This document shows, piece by piece, positions 15,593-23,487 of a stretch of 42,796 nucleotides of DNA. The stretch covers positions 1 to 42,796 of the forward strand of contig CAMBGQ010000011.1 in assembly GCA_945866215.1 (NCBI GenBank), written 5' to 3'. How positions within the stretch are numbered: position 1 is the first letter of the stretch; each line of letters starts with the position of its first letter. The stretch is from Opitutus sp. GAS368 (lineage in GTDB: Bacteria > Verrucomicrobiota > Verrucomicrobiia > Opitutales > UBA953). The position numbers and the translations under genes are program-made. The notes beneath the pieces were generated by a model. The model worked only from the letters and a program-made list of their open reading frames with translations, was not told the DNA's origin and did not search any database.

Positions 15593-16678
15593 ATGAAATC
15601 TTTTATTAAGTTCCTAGGAATCTTCGCCTTTGCGCTGCTCCCTATCCTTTCTTCCGCTGCCCTCCAGAGCGGCAAGGTCCAGGTCGGCAAAGTCAGCGGC
15701 ACCGTCACCCTCATCGACGCCAAGGCGCAGCGTCAGCCACTGTCCGACGGTGCCACGTTCCAGGAAGGTTCGCTCGTCGAGACGGGCATCAATTCCACCG
15801 TCGAACTCGTTTTTTCCAACGGGGCTTCCGTCGTCCTTACCCCGAATACTTTGCTCCAGCTGCGCACTTTCCGGCAGGTGCCCTCTGACGGCATCACCGA
15901 TCCGTATCGGTCGATCGAGAAAGACCCGAGCCCGTCCGTCACCGAACTTGAGGTGCCCCGCGGCAAAATCATCGGAGAAGTGCGGAAGCTGAACGCCCTT
16001 TCCACCTTCACCGTCAAGACTCCGGCCGGGCTCGTGCGTATCCGCGGCACCATCTTCACCGTTGAATATCGGGTCGGTGCTGACGGTATCGGCCGCATCG
16101 TCGTCGACTGTGTGCGTGGCTCTGTCGAGACGACCGTCTTTAGTTCCAACGCCGGTCCAGTCACCGTCGATCCGGGCACGCAGCTGCTCAGCTTCGTCCC
16201 GTCTGCCGCGCTGATCAACCGTATCGTCGCCCAAGCTAACGGGGTTGCTCCGGCCGCGACCAAAGGAGCTCCCGCTGCTCCGTCTGCCGCGACCCTCGCT
16301 ACGGTCGCCAAGCCAGTGGAGGTTATCCTCTACCCGATTCCGGCCGAAGACATGGCGGCGCTCGCGGCTCTCCTGGGTGCGGACTCGACGCTGGTCGCCG
16401 AAGTCGCCGCCACGATTTCCGCCATGGCGCAGTCGATGCCGACCCGCACGCAAATCTTTACCGGTGGTATCGGTGGCCGCCCCAACAAGACCTTCGGCAC
16501 CGTCGTTACCGATTTGCCGCCTCCCCCTCCAAAACCCAAAGGCGATGGACTCGTCGGTCCGGCGACCACCACCACTGGCGGCAGCACTACCTTGGACGAC
16601 ACCTTGAAGAAAATCACCGATAACGTCGACCGCACCGTCGAGCAGAAGCAGGTCAACGGGTCTGGGGTCGGCTCCTGA
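15593..16678 (+). CDS. Exported FecR-domain protein
   Basis: This 361-aa protein has a signal peptide (about residues 1-22, ending ILSSA) and then a FecR-type beta domain (about 30-200): VGKVSGTVTLID, FQEGSLVETG, VELVFSNGASVVLTPNT and TPAGLVRIRGTIFTVEY. The remainder is Ala-rich, with a PPPPPKPKGDG stretch near residue 310 and a polar end. In ferric-citrate signalling FecR is an anti-sigma factor, but stand-alone exported FecR-domain proteins without a cytoplasmic part, as here, are common in Verrucomicrobiota and have no known function. No TonB receptor or sigma gene is adjacent. It is a single-gene transcription unit with a promoter-like pair and a strong terminator. Confidence 0.8.
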   Translation: MKSFIKFLGIFAFALLPILSSAALQSGKVQVGKVSGTVTLIDAKAQRQPLSDGATFQEGSLVETGINSTVELVFSNGASVVLTPNTLLQLRTFRQVPSDGITDPYRSIEKDPSPSVTELEVPRGKIIGEVRKLNALSTFTVKTPAGLVRIRGTIFTVEYRVGADGIGRIVVDCVRGSVETTVFSSNAGPVTVDPGTQLLSFVPSAALINRIVAQANGVAPAATKGAPAAPSAATLATVAKPVEVILYPIPAEDMAALAALLGADSTLVAEVAATISAMAQSMPTRTQIFTGGIGGRPNKTFGTVVTDLPPPPPKPKGDGLVGPATTTTGGSTTLDDTLKKITDNVDRTVEQKQVNGSGVGS

Positions 16679-16699
16679 CCGACGTTTTGCTTCCGATGG

Positions 16700-16729
16700 A
16701 AAGGCTCGGCGTTCGCCGGGCCTTTTTAT
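16700..16729 (+). terminator. Rho-independent terminator after the FecR-domain gene
   Basis: An 11-bp stem (AAAGGCTCGGC with GCCGGGCCTTT, one G-T wobble) around the loop GTTC runs directly into TTTTTAT. It lies 21 bases after the stop codon and before tmk. Confidence 0.88.
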
Positions 16730-16785
16730 TCGAGCTGGTTTTCTCTCCTCGCCTTCGACCCCAATGGCGGACAGGGTGAGGGCGC

Positions 16786-17415
16786 ATGCCGATCGCCGGT
16801 AAATTCATCACGTTCGAAGGAGGGGCGGGGGCGGGAAAGTCCACGCAGCTCACCCGTCTGGCGGCGCGTCTGCGTGTCACCGGCGCTTCCATCCTGAGTC
16901 TCCGCGAGCCGGGGGGCACCCCGTTTGGCGAGAAGATGCGCGATGTCCTCAAGCAGCCCGGCTCAGTCATCCAGCCGTCCGCTGAGGCCCTCCTCTTCGC
17001 GGCCTGTCGTGCCCAGCTCGTCGCCGACGTGATCACTCCGGCCTTGGTCGCTGGGCAGGTCGTGCTCTGCGATCGGTTCATTGATTCCACTGTGGCCTAC
17101 CAGTCGGGCGGCCGTGGCCTGGACCGCGCGCTGATCGAAGGCGCCAACCGCCTTGCCTGCGGGAGCTTGCGCCCCGACCTCACCGTCCTGCTCGATCTCG
17201 ACCCGACGCGCGGCCTCGGCCGGGCCTCGGTCCGTGATCAAGGTCAGGCGGACCGTTTCGAGGTCTTGGGCGCCGATTTCCACCTTAAGGTTCGCGACCT
17301 TTATCACACGCTCGCGCAGGAGGAGCCCGGACGATTCCTCGTGGTCGACGCCGCCCGCCCGCCCGAAGTCATCGAAGAGGAGATTTGGCATGAAGTCGCC
17401 CGCCGCTTCCGCTGA
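16786..17415 (+). CDS. tmk: Thymidylate kinase
   Basis: Tmk phosphorylates dTMP to dTDP. The 209-aa product has the P-loop EGGAGAGKST (11-20), the dTMP-binding REPGGTPFGEKMRD, and CDRFIDSTVAYQSGGRG with the DR motif. The lid near VRDQGQADRFE is typical. Its 3' end overlaps holB by 26 bases, reproducing the widespread tmk-holB pairing. Confidence 0.95.
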   Translation: MPIAGKFITFEGGAGAGKSTQLTRLAARLRVTGASILSLREPGGTPFGEKMRDVLKQPGSVIQPSAEALLFAACRAQLVADVITPALVAGQVVLCDRFIDSTVAYQSGGRGLDRALIEGANRLACGSLRPDLTVLLDLDPTRGLGRASVRDQGQADRFEVLGADFHLKVRDLYHTLAQEEPGRFLVVDAARPPEVIEEEIWHEVARRFR

Positions 17416-18325
17416 CCTCTCGGACCTACCGGTCCTCAAGGTCCTGGCCCGCGCCCGCGCTGAAGGCCGGATGCCGCATGCCGTGTTGCTCACGGGTGCC
17501 GACGGCGCCGTGCTGACCCGGGCCGCCGAACTGCTCGCCGCGATGCACCTCGGCGACCCGGCGCCGCTGGCCCACCCGGACTGCCGCGTGCTGCGACCGG
17601 CGAAGAAATCGCGACGCATCAGCATCGATAACGCCCTCGAGGTGGTCGCGGCCCTGCGGCTGAGCTCGGTTTCGCCCCGTCGCGTCGTGATCGTCAATGA
17701 GCCTGACCGGTTCCAATCCGATTCTGCCAACGCGTTCCTGAAGACGCTCGAGGAACCTCCGGTCGGCACGCTCATCATCCTCCAGACGACCCATTATTAC
17801 CGAGTTCTCCCGACGATCCTCAGCCGTTGCCTTCGCTTCCACGTGGCAGGCGAGGCCCCGGTCCTCGCCGATCCGTCTTGGGTCGATTGGTTGCGGGAGA
17901 TGGAGAAGCTGCTGGCCCGCATGGTCAAGGGACCGGCTTCCCCTGGCGCGCGGGTCTCCGAGGTCTTCATCCCCCTCTACGCGCTGTGCGCCCGGTTCGA
18001 GGTACTCCTCGAGCTTTTCGTGGACGAAGCCCTTGAGGCGGCGCCGCCGCCGCCGCCCACGGATGAAGACGAGGAGGACGCCGAGCTGGCCTACGAGGAA
18101 TCCGTCCGGCGTGGCGTCCGGGCCCGTATGCTCGTCTCGGTCGAGGAAAAGCTCCGGCTAATCGGCCGGACCCACCCCGGCTGCGCTGAGCAGGTCGCCC
18201 TGTCGGTCGGCTTCCTCGAAGACGCCCGCCAGCGCATGGAGCTGAACTACCAAGTCGTGGCAGCCTTCGAGCAGTTCCTCCTGCGCACCTTGCGCACCTT
18301 CGCTTCGCGGCCTCGCGTGGCTTAG
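17390..18325 (+). CDS. holB: DNA polymerase III subunit delta prime
   Basis: Delta prime is the stator of the clamp loader. The 311-aa product has the family's ISIDNALEVVAALRLSS and VVIVNEPDRFQSDSANAFLKTLEEPP (reported here by position, about 66-120) and the SRC arginine-finger motif in ILSRCLRF. The Walker A region is degenerate (LLTGADGAVLTRA), as expected for a stator that does not hydrolyse ATP, and the zinc-binding cysteines are absent. An acidic/proline insertion (PPPPPPTDEDEED) lies near residue 220. I chose ATG 17390, preceded by GAGGAGA at good spacing, giving an overlap with tmk. Confidence 0.85.
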   Translation: MKSPAASADLSDLPVLKVLARARAEGRMPHAVLLTGADGAVLTRAAELLAAMHLGDPAPLAHPDCRVLRPAKKSRRISIDNALEVVAALRLSSVSPRRVVIVNEPDRFQSDSANAFLKTLEEPPVGTLIILQTTHYYRVLPTILSRCLRFHVAGEAPVLADPSWVDWLREMEKLLARMVKGPASPGARVSEVFIPLYALCARFEVLLELFVDEALEAAPPPPPTDEDEEDAELAYEESVRRGVRARMLVSVEEKLRLIGRTHPGCAEQVALSVGFLEDARQRMELNYQVVAAFEQFLLRTLRTFASRPRVA

Positions 18326-18353
18326 TTTCACCCGTCCTTGGAATAGAGAGACA

Positions 18354-18926
18354 ATGTCTGCCGACGAGATCCCGCTCCCCGATGACGAGGAAGACAAGCG
18401 TCTGATGGGCTTAGTCGCCGCTGGCGACGACGATGCCTTGCGGCTGCTCGTACACCGTCACCACCCGCGGCTTGTCGGTTATCTGCGCGGTGAGGTCGGT
18501 TCGCAGGCGACGGCGGAGGAGCTGGCGATGGAGGTCTTCATTCGACTCCACCGGGCGGCGGCCCGTTGGCGCCCCGACGCCAAGCTGACCACTTACCTGA
18601 TTCACATCGCCCATAACCTGGTCCTCAACGAATGGCGCCGCCGCACCCGTAAGCCCACGACCGCCTTGGAATTCACCGCCGAGCCCGGGGACCTCACCCA
18701 GCGCTCTGCCCGTCGCGTGGCCGAACTCGACGAGGCTTTCCAACGGGCGATCGCCCAGCTCCCCCCCGAGCAGCGCACCGCCATCCTGCTGGTCGTCCAG
18801 CAGGAACTTCCCTACGAGGAAATCGCCGAAATCATGGGGGCACCGGTCTCCTCGGTGAAGACCTGGATCCACCGCGCCCGCGGCCGCCTCCGCGAGCTGC
18901 TGAAAGACTTCTATGAAAAAGACTGA
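18354..18926 (+). CDS. ECF-type RNA polymerase sigma factor
   Basis: This 190-aa sigma-70 family protein has region 2 (about residues 25-100, with LAMEVFIRLHRAAARW and LTTYLIHIAHNLVLNEWRRR for -10 recognition) and region 4 (about 130-185, LPPEQRTAILLVVQQELPYEEIAEIMG followed by the helix-turn-helix SSVKTWIHRARGRLRELL). Regions 1 and 3 are absent, so it is an ECF factor. It is followed by a small single-span membrane protein and a secreted helical protein, the usual order sigma, anti-sigma, effector. Such factors often respond to envelope stress; the trigger here is unknown. Confidence 0.9.
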   Translation: MSADEIPLPDDEEDKRLMGLVAAGDDDALRLLVHRHHPRLVGYLRGEVGSQATAEELAMEVFIRLHRAAARWRPDAKLTTYLIHIAHNLVLNEWRRRTRKPTTALEFTAEPGDLTQRSARRVAELDEAFQRAIAQLPPEQRTAILLVVQQELPYEEIAEIMGAPVSSVKTWIHRARGRLRELLKDFYEKD

Positions 18927-18975
18927 CCCGTGCAACTTGCCGCCTTCGGTGGTGTTCAACCCTATGAACTGAGCC

Positions 18976-19338
18976 ATGGATAACCCTCAACCCACCGTCT
19001 TCGAAAAGGAGCTCGCCGCCTCGCTCAGCCGTGGCCGCACCCTTGCCGTCCCCGGCTTCGCCGAGCGCGTCGTCGGCGCTGTCCGCGCCGAACGCCGTCG
19101 GCGCGTCGTGATCCGCTGGAGTTCGGTGACCACGGCTGCGGCCGCCTGTTTCGTGGCCGTCCTCACCTTGTCTACCCCTTCCGAGGAGGCGCTCAACCGT
19201 GAGGCGCTCGCCCTCGTCGCCGGCGATGAATCCGCCACCTTCACCGTCTTGCTTAGCGCCGGGTCCGACCTCGCGCTCCTCTCACCTGCGGTCGAGAAGT
19301 CCAGCGTCGTCGAATTGTTCAACCTCCCCGGCTTCTGA
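18976..19338 (+). CDS. Small single-span membrane protein, putative anti-sigma factor
   Basis: This 120-aa protein has a cytoplasmic-looking N-terminal 47 residues with an Arg-rich stretch (RAERRRRVVIRW), one transmembrane segment (about 49-68) and a short external C-terminus. Position directly after an ECF sigma gene suggests an anti-sigma factor. It does not contain the zinc-binding HxxxCxxC motif of the common ZAS type and resembles no family I can name. The function is therefore inferred from position and topology. Confidence 0.65.
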   Translation: MDNPQPTVFEKELAASLSRGRTLAVPGFAERVVGAVRAERRRRVVIRWSSVTTAAAACFVAVLTLSTPSEEALNREALALVAGDESATFTVLLSAGSDLALLSPAVEKSSVVELFNLPGF

Positions 19339-19342
19339 ACCG

Positions 19343-19894
19343 ATGAAGCAGAGCTTCCTCATTCCGGCACTGATCCTCGCGGCCGTCACTTCTTTCGCCC
19401 AGCAGCCTCCGGGCCGTCCGCCCGAACCCGAGCCGACCCTCGAGGAGATGCAGACTATCCGGAAAATCCTCGAACTTCCGCCCGAACGTCTCACGCGCAT
19501 GCGTTCGACTATCGAGAAGATTGAAAGGCTCTCACCCGAGGCGCGGCGGGAATTTTCCGCCAGTCTCACCAAGTATGAGTCCGCCACGCCCGAGGAGCGT
19601 CACAAGATCATGAAGGAGATGCGCGATCGGGGCGCCTTCGGCTCGCGCGTCCTTGAACACCACTTCAAGTCGCTGACGCCGGAGCAGGTCAAAGCCGAAC
19701 GTAACCAAATCCAGGCCCTCCCGCCCGAGGCGCGTATGGAGTATATCCGCAAGCTGGCCGAGAAGTATGGCCTAGATTTTGCCAAGGACCGGGCCAAGCC
19801 TGGCGAACCCAAGCCTGGCGAACCCAAGGACGCCGACAAGAAGCGCCGCAAGCCCCCCGAAGGCGAAGCGCCGGCCGTCGCGCCCAAGCAGTAA
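19343..19894 (+). CDS. Secreted helical protein, DUF3106/Spy-like
   Basis: This 183-aa product has a signal peptide (residues 1-19, ending TSFA) and a charged alpha-helical body with repeated LPPE/LSPE/LTPEQ turns (LPPERLTRM, LSPEARREF, TPEERHKIM, LTPEQVKAE, LPPEARMEY). That pattern is shared by DUF3106 and Spy/CpxP-like periplasmic proteins that sense or chaperone at the envelope. The C-terminus is Lys/Pro-rich, with a duplicated KPGEP unit from two identical 15-base repeats. It starts 4 bases after the putative anti-sigma gene, so it belongs to the ECF operon. It ends 2 bases from a convergent acyltransferase gene. Confidence 0.72.
   Translation: MKQSFLIPALILAAVTSFAQQPPGRPPEPEPTLEEMQTIRKILELPPERLTRMRSTIEKIERLSPEARREFSASLTKYESATPEERHKIMKEMRDRGAFGSRVLEHHFKSLTPEQVKAERNQIQALPPEARMEYIRKLAEKYGLDFAKDRAKPGEPKPGEPKDADKKRRKPPEGEAPAVAPKQ
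19796..19825 (+). repeat. Two 15-bp tandem repeats in the Spy-like gene
   Basis: The unit AAGCCTGGCGAACCC occurs twice in tandem and in frame, encoding KPGEP twice. Exact identity suggests recent slippage. Confidence 0.9.
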
Positions 19895-19896
19895 GG

Positions 19897-20769
19897 TCAC
19901 TCAACAAGTTTCTTGAAGGGGGCTTGGCCGTGCTTCCAGCGGTCGTGCGCCCATAACCAGTTCGCGCACGCGTCATCGCCGGTGTGGAGCTTTCGTTCGA
20001 GCCACGCGTTCGATTCGATCGTCAGGCCGATGGAGTCGGTCGCCTGGAGGGCCTCCATGTGCAGGCGGCAACGCCAGAAGCCGGTGCGCTCCGACCAGAG
20101 GATGCGCGCCGCGCACTTGAATCGCTGAACGATGATGCCGGGGAGTTCGGTGACCGCGCACGGTGAGCCTAGGAAACTCCAGATCGAGCCCGACTGCGTG
20201 GTCTGATCGAAGAGGATCACGGTGAGCTGGCCTTCGCGGACGGCCTTCATCGAGCGCGCAAAGCCTTCGCGGCGGGAAGCGAGCTGCATGCCGAAGCGTT
20301 CGCGCGACTCCTTGACCCAGCGTTCGGCCGCCGGCTGGTCCAGCGGACGATATAGGGTGACCCACTCGCGCTTAGTCAGCTCGGGGTGGAGTATGGGGGC
20401 GGCGCACATCATCTCCATCAGCGCGAAGTGCGGCACAAAGATCACCGCGCCCCTGCCCTTGGGCGGCACCCCTTGTTCGGGGCTTAACATGCTCTCGTGC
20501 AGCTCGACGCGGTCGCGGATTTCGGCTTCGGACATCATCGCCGAGGCGATGGAAAAAAGGCCCATCTCGGCGGTCCGGCGGCAGGAGGTCCGGCCGATGC
20601 GGCGGAGTTGGGCGGCGTCCTTCTCCGGGAAGGCCCGTGCCAGATTACGGCGGATTAATTTCCCGCGCAGGAGCCAGATCAGTTCGCCGATGAGGGCGGC
20701 GTTGGCGCGCGCGAAGATTTCGGGCAGGCGGGTTAGCAACCAGGCGTAGGTGACAATCAGCGACCGCAT
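19897..20769 (-). CDS. Lipid A biosynthesis acyltransferase-like protein (LpxL/HtrB family)
   Basis: This 290-aa protein belongs to the lysophospholipid acyltransferase group that adds secondary acyl chains to lipid A. The catalytic HX4E dyad is seen as H114-FALM-E119, preceded by an N-terminal hydrophobic anchor. YRPLDQPAAERWV and QTTQSGSIWSFLG correspond to later family blocks. The start at ATG 20769 puts it 10 bases after the CobW-like gene, in an operon with aroC. It indicates a lipid A-like outer membrane. The acyl donor and position cannot be told. Confidence 0.82.
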   Translation of the reverse strand: MRSLIVTYAWLLTRLPEIFARANAALIGELIWLLRGKLIRRNLARAFPEKDAAQLRRIGRTSCRRTAEMGLFSIASAMMSEAEIRDRVELHESMLSPEQGVPPKGRGAVIFVPHFALMEMMCAAPILHPELTKREWVTLYRPLDQPAAERWVKESRERFGMQLASRREGFARSMKAVREGQLTVILFDQTTQSGSIWSFLGSPCAVTELPGIIVQRFKCAARILWSERTGFWRCRLHMEALQATDSIGLTIESNAWLERKLHTGDDACANWLWAHDRWKHGQAPFKKLVE

Positions 20770-20779
20770 CGGAAGCGCC

Positions 20780-21511
20780 TCAGCCGCGGCCCTCCTGACG
20801 GAGCAGATCGCCGATCTCGGGAACGAGGATGTTACGCCGTCCGAGTTCGTCGCGCGCGAAGTATTTGTCGACCTGGCGGACGAGGTCAAACGGCTCGTCG
20901 GGCAGATTATCCTCGTCGAACTCCATTTCGTCGACGGCGTCGATGTCGTCGAAGATGTGCGTCAGGCGCAGGGGTTCACCGTCGATGACCGCTGGCGGGT
21001 TGGCGAGCGCGCCGATCTTAGTGAGCGTGAAGAAGAGGCAGGGGTAGAACGCCTTCTCATACGGTTCGAGGAACTTGCTGACCCACTGGCCGGGGACTTC
21101 CCAGCGGCGGTTGACGATGACCACATCGGAGAAATGCACGCAGACGCGGTACCATTCCTCGATGGGCTTGTGTTTCATCGCCAGCGGGCAGTCGACGACG
21201 GTGATGATGCGCGCGACGCGCCAGACGGCGTCGGGGAGCATCGGCCGAATCGCGCGATGGAGCGCCTCCATCTGGTCGATGACATGCAGCGAGCCGTGGG
21301 TGACCAGAATCGCGGCTTCTTCCTCGCCCGGCGCAGGGAGGAGCGCCTGACCGTCCTTGAATTCCCAGCTATCGGACGCGTCGCCCGCTTCGCGTTTTTC
21401 GCGCAGGATGCGGATTTTGCGACCTTCGGGCCAGGCGTTCTCCGTGAGCTCGCGGATCGCGTCCGCCCGCCCGGCGCCCGGGGGACCGAGGATGATGACG
21501 AGCGGCGTCAT
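20780..21511 (-). CDS. G3E/CobW-like P-loop protein with degenerate nucleotide-binding motifs
   Basis: This 243-aa protein begins with a P-loop-like strand and loop ([15 protein letters not shown], residues 5-19), but the essential GK(S/T) is GRAD, so the phosphate-binding Lys and Thr/Ser are missing. Further features resemble CobW/UreG-type metallochaperone GTPases: VVDC, and DVVIVNR where NKxD would be. The CxCC metal motif is absent, and the C-terminal 60 residues are acidic. It overlaps the aroC stop by four bases (ATGA), so it is co-translated with chorismate synthase. I infer a pseudo-GTPase or atypical NTPase; no function can be assigned. Confidence 0.6.
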   Translation of the reverse strand: MTPLVIILGPPGAGRADAIRELTENAWPEGRKIRILREKREAGDASDSWEFKDGQALLPAPGEEEAAILVTHGSLHVIDQMEALHRAIRPMLPDAVWRVARIITVVDCPLAMKHKPIEEWYRVCVHFSDVVIVNRRWEVPGQWVSKFLEPYEKAFYPCLFFTLTKIGALANPPAVIDGEPLRLTHIFDDIDAVDEMEFDEDNLPDEPFDLVRQVDKYFARDELGRRNILVPEIGDLLRQEGRG

Positions 21512-22617
21512 GCCTTGCGGCCGCAGCGGCCGAAGGGCGCGTTCTGGCCGCGGTCACGAATCCAGTGGTCGACGGCCACCAAGGCGGCCATGGCTTCGAC
21601 GATGGGTACGGCGCGCGGCAGGACGCACGGGTCGTGGCGGCCCTTGGCGCTGAGTTCGGTGGCGCGGCCGTCGGGGCGGACGGTCTTCTGCGGCTTGAGG
21701 ACGGTTGCGGTGGGCTTGAAGGCGATGCGGAAGACGACGTCCTCGCCGTTGGTGATGCCGCCCTGCGTGCCGCCGGAACGGTTGGTCGCGGTGCGGATGC
21801 GGCCGCCCTTGCGGACGAACTCGTCGTTGTGGGCGCTGCCGCGCAAGAAGGTACCGGCGAAGCCACTGCCAATCTCGAAACCCTTCGTCGCGGGTAGCGA
21901 GAGCATGGCCTTGGCGAGGTCGGCCTCGAAGCGGTCAAAGACTGGCGCGCCGAGGCCGGCGGGAAGATTCTCGATGACGCAGCAGATTACACCGCCGACG
22001 GAATCGCCGTCGGCGCGCGCGGCGCGGATGAGCGCGTCGATCTGGGCGGCGGTGGCGGGGTGGGGGCACCGCGTGGGCGTAGCCTCGACTTGTTTGAGCG
22101 TGGGCGCCTTGGTGGCGGCGGGCATGCGGATGTCGCCGACGCTCTCGACCCAGGCGATGATGCGGGCGCCGCAGGCGTGCTTGAGCACCGTCTTGGCAAC
22201 GGCGCCGGCGGCGACGCGGGCGGCGGTCTCGCGGGCGGAGGAACGGCCACCGCCTTCGACGGCGCGGATGCCGTACTTGGCGTCATACGTGAAGTCGGCG
22301 TGGGACGGACGGTAGGCGGCCTTCATCTCGGCGTAGGCCTGCGGCCGCTGGTCGCCGTTGCGGATGATGATGGCGATGGGCGAGCCCAGTGTCAGCCCGT
22401 CCGCGGAAAGCCCGGAGAGGATTTCGGGGACGTCCCCTTCCTTGCGCTGCGTGGTGAGGGCGCTCTGGCCCGGGCGGCGGCGGTCGAGCTCGCTGCGCAG
22501 GAAGGCGGCGTCGAAGGGTACGCGGGGCGGGCAGCCGTCGATGATGACGCCGAGGGCGGGGCCATGGCTTTCACCGAAAGTCGTGATGCGGAAACTATGA
22601 CCGTGGATGTTGCCCAT
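21508..22617 (-). CDS. aroC: Chorismate synthase
   Basis: AroC makes chorismate from EPSP using reduced FMN, the last step of the shikimate pathway. The 369-aa product has all three signatures: [17 protein letters not shown] (15-31), the region around [18 protein letters not shown], and the C-terminal [12 protein letters not shown]. Invariant His18 and the RRRPGQS loop are present. It is the first gene of a minus-strand operon with a CobW-like protein and an acyltransferase. A terminator from the upstream lipoprotein gene lies just before it, so it needs its own promoter, which I cannot define; TTTAAA 9 bases before the ATG is the only AT-rich candidate. Confidence 0.96.
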   Translation of the reverse strand: MGNIHGHSFRITTFGESHGPALGVIIDGCPPRVPFDAAFLRSELDRRRPGQSALTTQRKEGDVPEILSGLSADGLTLGSPIAIIIRNGDQRPQAYAEMKAAYRPSHADFTYDAKYGIRAVEGGGRSSARETAARVAAGAVAKTVLKHACGARIIAWVESVGDIRMPAATKAPTLKQVEATPTRCPHPATAAQIDALIRAARADGDSVGGVICCVIENLPAGLGAPVFDRFEADLAKAMLSLPATKGFEIGSGFAGTFLRGSAHNDEFVRKGGRIRTATNRSGGTQGGITNGEDVVFRIAFKPTATVLKPQKTVRPDGRATELSAKGRHDPCVLPRAVPIVEAMAALVAVDHWIRDRGQNAPFGRCGRKA

Positions 22618-22630
22618 TGAGAGAGTGGTT

Positions 22631-22669
22631 TAAAAAAGAACGCCGCCTAGCCAGGGGGCTGGGCGGCGT
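22631..22669 (-). terminator. Rho-independent terminator of the lipoprotein gene
   Basis: On minus, ACGCCGCC/GGCGGCGT arms with an inner CAGCC/GGCT pairing form a strong GC hairpin followed by TTCTTTTTTA. It lies about 25 bases after the lipoprotein stop and about 14 bases before the aroC ATG. Confidence 0.85.
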
Positions 22670-22694
22670 CCGTTTGGCGGTTCCGCCCCGGCGC

Positions 22695-23111
22695 TCAGCG
22701 CAGGTTCGAAGTGATCTTGGAGACGATCTTCTGGCTTTCCGGAAGGTTGCCGAAGAAACCGTATTTGACCTCCACCTGAGTGTAGACCGCCTTGGTGACC
22801 TCATCCTCGGTCTTTTCGATGGTGATCTTGATTTCCAGGTCGCCGATGGTGCGGGCGTAGGCCACGACGCTGAGGAGTTCCTTGTTGGGGCCGCGCTCGT
22901 CGGTCTCCCCTGTGCGCAGGGTGCCGGGCATCGCGTCGATGGTGCGCTTCACGGCGTTGAAGACGGCTTCCGCGTCGGCGGAGTAACGGGTGGACAGCAC
23001 GCCGGTGGCGTTCGAGAAGGACGCTTCGCTGTTCTGGGAGTTATCCACGCCGATTTGGGTGGAGCATCCGACGAAGGTGAGGGCGGCGAGGAGGGCGAGG
23101 GCGGTTTTCAT
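22695..23111 (-). CDS. Small lipoprotein, DUF3568-like
   Basis: This 138-aa product has a lipoprotein signal peptide (MKTALALLAALTFVGC, with Cys16 the lipidated residue). The mature part begins Gln/Asn/Ser-rich and then forms an alpha/beta domain with alternating strands (DLEIKITIEKT, KAVYTQVEVKYGFFG), resembling DUF3568-type small lipoproteins of Gram-negative bacteria. Function is unknown. It is a single-gene unit with its own terminator and diverges from the dcw cluster. The ATG at 23111 is chosen because it starts the signal peptide exactly. Confidence 0.75.
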   Translation of the reverse strand: MKTALALLAALTFVGCSTQIGVDNSQNSEASFSNATGVLSTRYSADAEAVFNAVKRTIDAMPGTLRTGETDERGPNKELLSVVAYARTIGDLEIKITIEKTEDEVTKAVYTQVEVKYGFFGNLPESQKIVSKITSNLR

Positions 23112-23213
23112 GGGCGAGAGTCGTGGTTGAGTAGGTGGAGTCAAAGCACAGCCGAGGTCCGTTGGCAAACAGTTTCGCCCACGCCCGACACGCGTCGCCG
23201 CAGGGGATTTGTA

Positions 23214-23231
23214 GTGTAAAAGCCATTACAC
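23214..23231. promoter_or_regulatory. GTGTAA-N6-TTACAC dyad
   Basis: A perfect 6+6 inverted repeat with a 6-base spacer lies about 100 bases upstream of the lipoprotein gene. On minus it overlaps a TTTTACACT stretch that could be a -10. The geometry suits a homodimeric regulator. Confidence 0.35.
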
Positions 23232-23317
23232 GCGGCACCTCTGGCCAGGGGGCGGAAGATCTTCCCGGGCGCCGCGGCCCGAGCCAGAAAGCGGGGCAGG
23301 GAGCCGATAAAGGACTA

Positions 23318-23385
23318 TTAATTCTTTAAACTATTGATAACAAACATTTTATATTAAATAAAGACTGAATACAGTCATTTAATCC
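23318..23385. other. AT-rich island with a stem-loop upstream of mraZ
   Basis: This stretch is strikingly AT-rich in a GC-rich window. It contains an imperfect hairpin (23354-23382: TTAAAT + GACTG pairing with CAGTC + ATTTAA, with AAA bulged around the loop AATA) and several -10-like hexamers. It may be an UP element, a nucleoid-protein site or a second promoter for the dcw cluster. Confidence 0.5.
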
Positions 23386-23434
23386 CGCCCGGCGCGCTGT
23401 GAACAAGAATTTCGGCAGATCAGGGGCTAAAACC

Positions 23435-23475
23435 TTGACGGGTGGGGTGGTGTGGGGAAAAGTGGGTCATCTGGG
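23435..23475 (+). promoter_or_regulatory. mraZ promoter -35 and four TGGG MraZ boxes
   Basis: A TTGACG -35-like hexamer (23435-23440) is followed by TGGG at 23443, 23453, 23463 and 23472, that is, spacings of 10, 10 and 9 bases. Known MraZ operators are arrays of TGGG or GTGGG direct repeats at about 9-10-base spacing in front of mraZ, through which MraZ represses its own operon. The boxes would cover the -10 and start point. Confidence 0.65.
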
Positions 23476-23487
23476 GGCAATCCCCCA
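23472..23487 (+). promoter_or_regulatory. Hairpin just before the mraZ start codon
   Basis: TGGGGG-CAAT-CCCCCA is a perfect 6-bp stem with a tetraloop ending 6 bases before the ATG at 23494. It overlaps the fourth TGGG box and occupies the place where a Shine-Dalgarno sequence would be; no free purine-rich site is seen, so it may limit translation. Confidence 0.5.

Noticed and set aside
17390-18325. holB as a pseudogene for lack of Walker A
   Set aside because: Delta prime subunits normally have a degenerate ATP site; the SRC motif and frame are intact.
20750-22315. A large plus-strand reading frame opposite aroC and the CobW-like gene
   Set aside because: Its composition is Arg/Ala/Ser-rich antisense translation of clearly recognisable minus-strand genes.
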